Shown here: piece by piece, positions 1 to 4,679 of the stretch
How positions within the stretch are numbered: the stretch's first letter is position 1
Layout of the letters: each line of letters opens with the position of its first letter
Source of the DNA: Alistipes sp.
GTDB lineage: Bacteria; Bacteroidota; Bacteroidia; Bacteroidales; Rikenellaceae
Reading direction: 5' to 3'
Length of the DNA: 12,914 bases
Assembly (NCBI GenBank): GCA_017561105.1
Contig: JAFZDR010000032.1
Coordinates: 1-12,914, forward strand
Notes under the pieces: generated by a model
The model's database searches: none
Told to the model about the DNA's origin: nothing
What the model saw: the letters and a program-made list of their open reading frames with translations, nothing else
Translations under genes and position numbers: made by a program

Positions 1-33
1 GATTACCCTATATAAGAGGTTGATATGCGGGTG

Positions 34-64
34 CAAAGGTATAAACATTTTCTTAAAAAACAAA
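34..64 (-). promoter_or_regulatory. Leftward Bacteroidota sigma-70 promoter
   Basis: Read on the minus strand, a TTTG (-33 element, plus bases 61-64) is followed after exactly 19 bases by TACCTTTG (-7 element, plus bases 41-34). This matches the Bacteroidota primary-sigma consensus TTTG-N19/20-TAnnTTTG. Transcription should begin near base 27 and run out of the left edge, so it probably serves a gene outside the window. The spacing and both boxes are seen directly; activity is inferred. Confidence 0.6.
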
Positions 65-67
65 ATC

Positions 68-119
68 GTTCTGATTAGTTCTTTTTGCACAAGCCTGCAG
101 ATAACGAAATCCTCACATA
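68..119 (+). repeat. 52-bp direct repeat, copy A
   Basis: This segment matches bases 198-249 at 50 of 52 positions, with the two copies offset by 130 bp. The only differences are at 97 (G against T) and 99 (A against G). It begins three bases upstream of the -33 box of the leftward promoter, so it could be part of that gene's upstream regulatory region. A reading frame crosses it, but nothing suggests it is translated. I do not recognise the repeat family. Confidence 0.8.
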
Positions 120-126
120 GGCTTAC

Positions 127-173
127 TATGCTGCGGTTTCGTTCCCTTGCCTTGCACAAAAATAATCTAATCA
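127..173 (-). repeat. Degenerate inverted third copy of the 52-bp repeat
   Basis: Read as reverse complement, the 52-bp repeat resembles this stretch in the same order: TATG, then TTTCGTT, then CTTG, then CAAAAA, then CTAATCA, with substitutions and small gaps between. With copy A it forms an imperfect palindrome centred near base 123 (AACGAAAT on the left, GTTTCGTT on the right). The similarity is partial, so common ancestry is an inference and not a certainty. Confidence 0.4.
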
Positions 174-197
174 TCTTCGATTTTGTGTGCGGGCAGA

Positions 198-249
198 GTT
201 CTGATTAGTTCTTTTTGCACAAGCCTTCGGATAACGAAATCCTCACATA
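198..249 (+). repeat. 52-bp direct repeat, copy B
   Basis: This is the second copy of the repeat at 68-119 (50 of 52 identical). The inverted degenerate copy lies between the two. The identity ends sharply on both sides: bases 67 and 197 differ, as do 120 and 250. That fits a discrete repeated unit better than general low complexity. Confidence 0.8.
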
Positions 250-257
250 AATTAGTC

Positions 258-404
258 AATGGCATAGAATGGCATTCGTTCGCTGAGGCTCACTTAATGG
301 CATTTAATGGCAAAAAAAAATCCAGCGCCTGCCATTCAGCAGTCGCAGACTGCGATTGCCATTGTATGCCATTGAGGGCGCAAGTCCGTTGCCATTATCT
401 GCCA
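258..404. repeat. Array of paired TGGCA/TGCCA boxes with 10-bp pitch
   Basis: There are nine copies of TGGCA or its complement TGCCA. TGGCA starts at 260, 270, 298 and 308. TGCCA starts at 330, 357, 367, 390 and 400. Eight of them form four pairs, each with exactly 10 bp between starts: two pairs in one orientation, then two in the opposite one. Most sit in the longer core AATGGCAT. Bases 258-276 are an inverted match of 355-373 (17 of 19), and 298-312 of 390-404 (13 of 15). A smaller palindrome TCGCAG-A-CTGCGA lies at 343-355. This could be a cluster of protein-binding sites one helical turn apart, a set of alternative hairpins, or a decayed intergenic repeat. The sequence alone does not decide. 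Confidence 0.6.
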
Positions 405-415
405 CTTCTCTCTTG

Positions 416-464
416 GGTATCGTTTTCGATACCTCTCTCGTCTTTCGTCTCTCGTCTTTCGTCT
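416..464. repeat. Perfect 7-bp hairpin followed by a 14-bp tandem repeat
   Basis: GGTATCG (416-422), a TTTT loop and CGATACC (427-433) form a perfect stem-loop. It is followed by a pyrimidine-rich unit, TCTCGTCTTTCG, at 436-447 and again at 450-461 (period 14). No U-tract follows the hairpin on either strand, so it is not an obvious intrinsic terminator. It lies immediately beyond the terminator of the transporter gene. Confidence 0.55.
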
Positions 465-495
465 AAAAAAAGAGCCGAGAAAAACTCTCGACTCT
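464..495 (-). terminator. Intrinsic terminator of the transporter operon
   Basis: On the minus strand, AGAGTCGAG (plus 495-487) pairs with CTCGGCTCT (plus 479-471) in a 9-bp stem with one T-G wobble and a 7-base loop. A run of seven T residues overlaps and follows the stem (plus 471-465). It begins only six bases after the stop codon of the minus-strand transporter gene, as expected for a Rho-independent terminator. Confidence 0.8.
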
Positions 496-501
496 CTATT
501 T

Positions 502-1761
502 CTACTTTTTTTCTTTCCACTCTCTCAGAACAAAGTGTTCCAGCACTATTATTACGATAATTCCCATCACAAAGCCGTTGCCGATGATTGGTCGCAGGAG
601 CGACGGTACGGCCGCCATAGCCTCTTGCGGAGCTAACGAAAGTGTCAGGGTGAGCATAATCGGAATACCCAATACAAGTCCGTCGCGGAACGACATTACC
701 GCCTTCGACGAGTGAATAATCTCCAATCCTGCTGCCACCTGTGTCGCCATAAGGAAGAGCAGTACAATGCCTATAATAGGTTGAGGAATGGTCAGGAGCA
801 CCGCTACAGCATCGGGGAAGAGTGCCAATACAATCATTGCCACTGCTGCCGGCAAAATGGTGTAGCGCGAAGCACACGAAGTAGAGGCTACAACACCCGG
901 CGACAACGAATAATCGACAGGGCCGAGAACACCGGTTGCACCGCCTACCATATTCATAATGCCCGTGAGAAGCAGACCTCGCTTTTGACGCTGTGCCATA
1001 TTGTCGGCTCCGACAAACTGTCCGAGAGCCTGCACCGAGCCAACCTGGTTGATAAGCAATGCGATGTAGCAGAATATAAATGCGATGATTACGCCTGCAT
1101 CGAAGTGTACCTCTTTAATAAATAGTTGAGGGGCCACACTGTCGCTGACAAACTCCTTTGGGAAGCCCGTAACGGCATAGTAGAAGAGCGCACCGAGAAT
1201 CATCGCTGCGATGACCACCATCGATTTCCAGATGCCGCGCAACACCTTGTTTGCCCACGCCATAATTGCCACTCCGACAATAGTAGAAACGAGCGCCAGA
1301 CCTGCGTGTGCCTTGTCGGCAAAGATAAGACCGACAATCGGCTTTATAAGCGTAAAGGCGATAAGCAGGACAATAGCAGCTACAATGCGCGGAGTGAATA
1401 CCTTTTGTATATACTTCATCGCTCCGATTGCCGCCAAAAGCGCAACGAGTGCACCTCCGATAATCATCGAAGGGTAGATTGTCGATGCCGAATGGCCTTG
1501 CGATGCTGCGGCGATAACGCCCATCAAAAGCACGGCTGCAGGGCCCGCCACAAGTGGCAGACGGTGTCCGAACAGCACCTGTATCACTATGGTCAAGCCA
1601 CAGAGAGCAAAGAGTTTCTGGGTGAAAAATACGGTTTCGCCCGCCGGTGCTACGAATGTACTCGTAAGCACCACGGGGATACATATCATCAGCCACTGCA
1701 AGCCATAGAGGAGCATTGCGCCGATGTTCGGTTTGTCGTCAACTTTAAATCTGAAGTCCAT
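502..1761 (-). CDS. NCS2-family (uracil/xanthine permease-like) nucleobase transporter, divergent
   Basis: The 419-residue protein is highly hydrophobic, with about a dozen membrane segments, and is likely an inner-membrane, ion-coupled nucleobase importer of the NCS2 family (COG2233). Family landmarks are GLQ at 20-22 near TM1, GHRLPLVAG at 65-73 (compare RLPxVQG), the TM8-type stretch NQVGS at 238-242, and the TM10-type region GPVDYSLSPG at 280-289. Several family residues are replaced. The His of GLQH is Trp23, the acidic residue of the ExxGD segment is Asn238, and the Glu/Gln of the YxENxG or FxQNNG segment is Leu286. These correspondences come from remembered family motifs, not a computed alignment. 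The ATG lies 21 bp after the upstream phosphodiesterase gene, so cotranscription is likely; a terminator follows closely. Substrate unknown. Family assignment is fairly sure, specificity is not. Confidence 0.82.
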   Translation of the reverse strand: MDFRFKVDDKPNIGAMLLYGLQWLMICIPVVLTSTFVAPAGETVFFTQKLFALCGLTIVIQVLFGHRLPLVAGPAAVLLMGVIAAASQGHSASTIYPSMIIGGALVALLAAIGAMKYIQKVFTPRIVAAIVLLIAFTLIKPIVGLIFADKAHAGLALVSTIVGVAIMAWANKVLRGIWKSMVVIAAMILGALFYYAVTGFPKEFVSDSVAPQLFIKEVHFDAGVIIAFIFCYIALLINQVGSVQALGQFVGADNMAQRQKRGLLLTGIMNMVGGATGVLGPVDYSLSPGVVASTSCASRYTILPAAVAMIVLALFPDAVAVLLTIPQPIIGIVLLFLMATQVAAGLEIIHSSKAVMSFRDGLVLGIPIMLTLTLSLAPQEAMAAVPSLLRPIIGNGFVMGIIVIIVLEHFVLREWKEKK

Positions 1762-1782
1762 CTATATTCTCAATTCGAAGTG

Positions 1783-2580
1783 CTATTTGCACATATCCTT
1801 GATAATATTCTTTACGAGTACAGGCTCGTCGGTAGTGATGATATCTACACCATTCTGGATGCACCAGCGGATATCCTCATCCTTGTTTACGGTCCAAACA
1901 TTTACGGCCAAACCCAACTTCTGTGCCTGCTTGATCCAAGCCTTCTTCTTCTTTAAAATTTTGTAGTTGTAGTCAATAGCGGTACAACCCATACCCTTAA
2001 CATACATCGGGTCGTAGTTGCCGGCAAGATACTGAATTCCGCTGCCTTGTGGAGCCTTCTTTGCCAACTCGAAACAGATCCAAGGGCTGAATGAGATATA
2101 CTCAACATTGTTTTGCATGCCTGCGTTCTTTACCGCCTCCAACATCTTCTCTACGAGTTGAGTCTCGCGCTGTGGTGTAGATTGTGGCTTAGGCTCGAGA
2201 ATAAGCTTTGTTGCAGGCTTCTTGGCTGCGCGTTTGAGGAAATCCTCCAAGGTGCTGATATATTCGCCATTTTTGTATGGAATATCGAGCATCTTCTCTG
2301 CGGTCGAGCGTTGTACATTCGCCTTAGGATTTGCCTTGCCATTTGGATGCCAGCCGCTGTGCACAACAAGCACCTTGCCATCCTTTGTGAGGTTTACATC
2401 GCACTCCGAACCATATAACTTCGCCTTCTGAGCCGCTTTAAGTGCGCTCATTGTGTTCTTCACTCCGCTCGAAGGGTGAGTGTGGTAACCGCCATTCGCA
2501 ACAATCTGAGGAGCCTTATATTGTGCTGACACTGTGAGTGCGACAACTGCAGTTACAACTGCCAAAAATATCTTTTTCAT
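1783..2580 (-). CDS. Secreted GDPD-family protein with degenerate active site
   Basis: This 265-residue protein has a signal peptide (about residues 1-20, ending VSAQ), so it should be exported to the periplasm or beyond. The rest is a GDPD TIM-barrel fold: GSECDVNLTKDG at 57-68 with the metal-ligand pair Glu59 and Asp61, His74, an LILEPKP strand, and a C-terminal NVWTVNKDEDIRWCIQNG stretch followed by TTDEP. The catalytic motif HRG, present as residues 29-31 in the neighbouring paralogue, reads Asn-Gly-Gly here. Two of the usual active-site residues are therefore missing, while most of the metal site is kept. I infer a binding protein, a pseudoenzyme or an altered activity. The gene lies 43 bp downstream of its paralogue and 21 bp upstream of the transporter gene. 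The frame is intact with no disruption, so it is not an obvious pseudogene. Confidence 0.83.
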   Translation of the reverse strand: MKKIFLAVVTAVVALTVSAQYKAPQIVANGGYHTHPSSGVKNTMSALKAAQKAKLYGSECDVNLTKDGKVLVVHSGWHPNGKANPKANVQRSTAEKMLDIPYKNGEYISTLEDFLKRAAKKPATKLILEPKPQSTPQRETQLVEKMLEAVKNAGMQNNVEYISFSPWICFELAKKAPQGSGIQYLAGNYDPMYVKGMGCTAIDYNYKILKKKKAWIKQAQKLGLAVNVWTVNKDEDIRWCIQNGVDIITTDEPVLVKNIIKDMCK

Positions 2581-2623
2581 AGTGGTCTCTTATATTTATT
2601 GTAATTTCGAATTCAGCATTATA

Positions 2624-3421
2624 CTATTTGCACATTTCGTTGATGAGCTGACGAACGAGCATAGGGTTGTCGGTAGTGATGTAGTCGGCACCATTCTGGA
2701 TACACCAACGGATATCCTCCTCCTTGTTTACTGTCCAGATATTTACGGTCATACCCAACTTATGAGCCTGCTTGATCCAGTTTGGATTCTTCTTTAATAC
2801 CGAGAACTTGTAGTCGATACCTGTGCAACCCATAGCCTTGCAGTATGCAGGTGTGTAGTCGCCCTGTAGGTAAGCAATCTGAGTACCCTTAGGTGCAAGA
2901 CGAGCAATCTCCCAGCATACGAATGGGCGGTAGGCGATATACTCAACCTCGTTCTGCAAACCATACTTCGCAACCATATCTATGGTCTTCTGAACAATCT
3001 CGGTCTCGAGCTGTGGAGTGAGCTGGTTCTTGATCTCGATAATAAGCTTTGTGTTCTTCGACTTTGCCAACTGCTGAAGATACTCGTCGAGAGTAGGAAC
3101 GGTTTCACCGCTCTCGAGAAGGATAGCACGAGTCTCCTCCATTGGGCTCTGACGGATATCTACATTCTTCTTAGCATCCTTCTTGCCGGGGTGCTTAGGT
3201 CCGTGGATAACCAAAACCTCGCCATCCTTAGTGAGCTGGAGGTCACACTCCGAGCCCCAAAATGCAGCCTCTTGAGCCGCCTTCAATGCGTTGAGTGAGT
3301 TACGCGATGCGCCCTCCGATGCGTGGAAGCCGCGGTGAGCAACGATCTTTGGCGCCTTCAACTGCGCCGATGCTGTGATACCGATCATAGCAGCAAGCAA
3401 TAATGTTAATGTTCTTTTCAT
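2624..3421 (-). CDS. Secreted glycerophosphodiester phosphodiesterase
   Basis: This protein probably hydrolyses glycerophosphodiesters (deacylated phospholipid head groups) to sn-glycerol 3-phosphate and an alcohol. It has 265 residues, with a signal peptide at about 1-20 ending in ASAQ, so it is likely periplasmic. GDPD motifs are in order: AHRG at 28-31 with catalytic His29 and Arg30; Glu58 and Asp60 in GSECDLQLTKDG; His73 as the second catalytic His; the LIIEIK strand; and NIWTVN near the C-terminus followed by ITTDNP. The PENT motif of classical members reads SRNS here, which fits a Bacteroidota subgroup with NS at this site (recalled, not searched). It is the first gene of the minus-strand operon and is clearly paralogous to the next gene, which has the same length and near-identical C-terminal blocks. 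Preferred substrate is unknown. Confidence 0.88.
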   Translation of the reverse strand: MKRTLTLLLAAMIGITASAQLKAPKIVAHRGFHASEGASRNSLNALKAAQEAAFWGSECDLQLTKDGEVLVIHGPKHPGKKDAKKNVDIRQSPMEETRAILLESGETVPTLDEYLQQLAKSKNTKLIIEIKNQLTPQLETEIVQKTIDMVAKYGLQNEVEYIAYRPFVCWEIARLAPKGTQIAYLQGDYTPAYCKAMGCTGIDYKFSVLKKNPNWIKQAHKLGMTVNIWTVNKEEDIRWCIQNGADYITTDNPMLVRQLINEMCK

Positions 3422-3502
3422 AGTTTTTTTAGTTTTATAATGTCTTATGTTGTCAGGTTAAGTTAAAAAGTTATATCCTGCCTATTCAATACAAAAACTC
3501 TA

Positions 3503-3533
3503 CAAATATATGAAAAATAATTGAAAAGTTGTA
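3503..3533 (-). promoter_or_regulatory. Probable promoter of the phosphodiesterase-transporter operon
   Basis: On the minus strand a good -7 element, TATATTTG, occupies plus bases 3510-3503, which would start transcription near 3496 and give an untranslated leader of about 75 bases before the ATG at 3421. The -33 region, about 19 bases further upstream, has no clean TTTG, so only half of the consensus is present. The site overlaps the promoter of the opposite-strand gene. Confidence 0.45.
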
Positions 3534-3539
3534 TCTTTG
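3508..3539 (+). promoter_or_regulatory. Promoter of the SRPBCC-protein gene
   Basis: TATCTTTG at 3532-3539 matches the -7 consensus TAnnTTTG. The -33 region near 3508-3512 carries only a weak match (ATG in place of TTG). Transcription should start near 3546, 17 bases before the ATG at 3563. This also rules out the in-frame TTG at 3521 as the start, because it lies upstream of the -7 box. Confidence 0.5.
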
Positions 3540-3562
3540 CCACCAGAAAAAGAGACACTACT

Positions 3563-3970
3563 ATGCAGGAATATATATCGAAGCAACAGCAGATTTTCCG
3601 CTCAGCGGCTCAGATTTTCCCTTTGATCTCGAACTTCTCGCTCCTCACTCCGGCTGTAGCCGACAAGGTTGAGGAGTGGCAGGCCGACGAGGAGCGCTGC
3701 TCATTTAAGTTCAAGGGTTTCACTGTGGCGTTGCGCTTTGAGGAGAAGGTCGAGAATAAACACGTCAAAATTACGGGCGACGGCGGTACCGTACCGATGG
3801 ATTTTACCTTCTGGATTCAGTTGCATCAGGTTTCGGAGGGTGATACCCGTGTTCGATTGGTGTTGCATGCCGATTTGAATATGATGATGCGAATGATGAT
3901 TGGCAAGAAGTTGCAGTCGGGTCTTGATCAGGCAGTCGAGGGCTTGGCTTCGGCATTTAACAGATTTTAG
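3563..3970 (+). CDS. SRPBCC (START/polyketide-cyclase-like) fold protein
   Basis: This is a small cytosolic protein of 135 residues with no signal peptide or membrane segment. The pattern fits the helix-grip SRPBCC fold: an N-terminal strand and helix with a buried hydrophobic stretch (IFPLISNFSLLTPA), a series of amphipathic strands (CSFKFKGFTVALRFEEKV; MDFTFWIQLHQV; TRVRLVLHADLN), and a long C-terminal helix beginning with MMMRMMIGKKL and ending AFNRF. Such proteins bind hydrophobic ligands or act as cyclases or hydrolase-like domains; no specific function can be assigned. I place the start at the ATG at 3563 because the only upstream in-frame start, a TTG at 3521, overlaps the promoter. 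The gene stands alone, with a possible weak terminator after it. The Met-rich helix start (five Met in seven residues) is unusual but is probably only part of the hydrophobic helix. Confidence 0.8.
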   Translation: MQEYISKQQQIFRSAAQIFPLISNFSLLTPAVADKVEEWQADEERCSFKFKGFTVALRFEEKVENKHVKITGDGGTVPMDFTFWIQLHQVSEGDTRVRLVLHADLNMMMRMMIGKKLQSGLDQAVEGLASAFNRF

Positions 3971-3975
3971 TCGGG

Positions 3976-4024
3976 AAATAGGCGATTTTTGGCATCCCAC
4001 AAAACGCCTAATTGCCTAATTTTG
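3976..4024 (+). terminator. Possible weak terminator or large stem-loop
   Basis: AAATAGGCG (3976-3984) pairs with CGCCTAATT (4005-4013) with one mismatch around a 20-base loop. The 3' arm is duplicated as GCCTAATT at 4006-4013 and 4014-4021, and a short T-run follows (4020-4023). The position just after the SRPBCC gene suits a terminator, but the long loop and short T-run make it weak. Confidence 0.3.
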
Positions 4025-4043
4025 TAAAAAATAACGAAAAAAT

Positions 4044-4075
4044 TTTGTTCGGTTGGCAAATTAAATGTATATTTG
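4044..4075 (+). promoter_or_regulatory. Promoter of the HU gene
   Basis: TTTG at 4044-4047 is followed after 20 bases by TATATTTG at 4068-4075, a nearly ideal Bacteroidota promoter. Transcription should start near 4082, leaving an A/T-rich leader of about 50 bases without a Shine-Dalgarno sequence before the ATG at 4132. An A/T-rich leader is typical of well-translated Bacteroidota genes. Confidence 0.75.
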
Positions 4076-4131
4076 CAACCGCAAAAAAAGGATTATAAAC
4101 AAATTTACTATTTATTTAATTTCTAATAGTT

Positions 4132-4404
4132 ATGACAAAGGCAGATATCGTAAGCGAAATCGCAAAGAAGACTGGCGTTGAGAAGAACCAGATTCAGACT
4201 ATCGTTGAGGCTTTCATGGACGAGGTTAAGATCTCGCTCGAGAAGGAGGAGAATGTATATCTTCGTGGCTTCGGTTCTTTCATCATCAAGAAGCGCGCTG
4301 AGAAGGTAGCTCGTAATATCTCGAAGAATACAACAATCACAATCCCTGCACACAACATCCCTGCATTCAAGCCAGCGAAGTCGTTTGCATCGAAGATTAA
4401 GTAA
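4132..4404 (+). CDS. HU-family DNA-binding protein
   Basis: This is a nucleoid-associated protein that bends and compacts DNA as a dimer. Its 90 residues match the usual HU length. It has the N-terminal helical dimerisation region (MTKADIVSEIAKKTGV, then a second helix VEAFMDEVKISLEKEE), the signature strand turn VYLRGFGSFIIKKR at about 43-56, the flexible basic arm with a proline near its tip (ITIPAHNIPAFKPAKSF at about 69-85), and a lysine-rich C-terminus. It reads as HU, not IHF, but the families are close. It has its own strong promoter and is followed after 25 bp by a gene for a tiny basic protein, with which it likely shares a transcript ending at the terminator near 4580. Confidence 0.93.
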   Translation: MTKADIVSEIAKKTGVEKNQIQTIVEAFMDEVKISLEKEENVYLRGFGSFIIKKRAEKVARNISKNTTITIPAHNIPAFKPAKSFASKIK

Positions 4405-4429
4405 TTAAACCATCAAAATCATTATAACT

Positions 4430-4519
4430 ATGCCAAACGGAAAGAAGCATAAGCGACACAAGATGGCTACGCACAAGCGCAAGAAGCGTCTGCGTAAGGA
4501 CCGTCACAAGAAGAAGTAG
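4430..4519 (+). CDS. 29-residue basic protein, AURKAIP1/COX24 (mS38/bS22)-like ribosomal protein
   Basis: The ATG at 4430 opens a 29-codon frame rich in Lys, Arg and His, with only one acidic residue. The core KMATHKRKKRLRK resembles the COX24/AURKAIP1 C-terminal motif found in mitochondrial mS38 and in the short bacterial small-subunit protein bS22. From memory, Bacteroidota genomes carry very similar short proteins starting MPNGKK; this was not searched. The likely role is therefore a small ribosomal component bound to rRNA. It lies 25 bp after the HU gene and just before a strong terminator. The stop is doubled (TAG TAG, 4517-4522), and a 7-bp hairpin (4512-4518 with 4524-4530) spans it. 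Genes this short are easily missed in automated annotation. Confidence 0.78.
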   Translation: MPNGKKHKRHKMATHKRKKRLRKDRHKKK

Positions 4520-4533
4520 TAGATACTTCTCAT

Positions 4534-4584
4534 AGGTTTTAACGCTAAGAAGTGTCTTTACCTTCTTAGCGTTACCTATTTTTT
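4534..4584 (+). terminator. Strong intrinsic terminator after HU and the small basic protein
   Basis: TAACGCTAAGAAG (4540-4552) pairs perfectly with CTTCTTAGCGTTA (4562-4574), a 13-bp stem with a 9-base loop. AGGT (4534-4537) can extend it by pairing with ACCT (4574-4577) around a small bulge. A T-run at 4579-4584 follows. This should end the HU transcript and isolate it from the RNase G operon. Confidence 0.88.
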
Positions 4585-4594
4585 GAGCTTTTAA

Positions 4595-4663
4595 CCATTA
4601 GCTCTAAGCTATTGGTTAAGAAAAAAAGAGCTAAGAGCTAATGGCCAATAGCTAATAGCCAAA
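4595..4663. repeat. Inverted and direct repeat block before RNase G
   Basis: Bases 4595-4610 (CCATTAGCTCTAAGCT) form an inverted match of 4629-4644 (15 of 16). Bases 4607-4615 (AGCTATTGG) are a perfect inverted match of 4645-4653. The two stems share bases 4607-4610, so they compete or form a pseudoknot-like arrangement. AGCTAATGGCCAAT (4636-4649) is also repeated in tandem as AGCTAATAGCCAAA (4650-4663). No consensus promoter for the RNase G gene is visible in this 95-bp gap. The block could shape the 5' leader of that transcript, or be a decayed intergenic repeat. Confidence 0.55.
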
Positions 4664-4679
4664 TAATCAAGCACTAACA

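Noticed and set aside
68..249. CRISPR-like array
   Set aside because: There are only two direct copies, the 52-bp unit is too long, the gap is 78 bp, and no cas genes are nearby.
416..433. Perfect GGTATCG hairpin as a terminator
   Set aside because: Neither strand has a T-run after the stem, and a better terminator for the minus-strand gene lies at 464-495.
20..560. Two short plus-strand reading frames sharing the peptide motif LISSFCTSL and ITKSSH
   Set aside because: The shared peptide comes from the 52-bp DNA repeat read through in two frames. The frames end in repeat and terminator DNA and have no coding character or promoter on that strand.
1126..1956. 276-residue plus-strand frame antisense to the transporter
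   Set aside because: It runs across the transporter and into the next gene on the other strand. It has an odd composition rich in His, Cys and Arg, and matches no known pattern; the minus-strand gene explains the DNA.
3521..3562. TTG start giving a 149-residue SRPBCC protein
   Set aside because: The TTG lies upstream of the TATCTTTG promoter element, so it would not be in the mRNA. The ATG at 3563 gives a family-like N-terminus.
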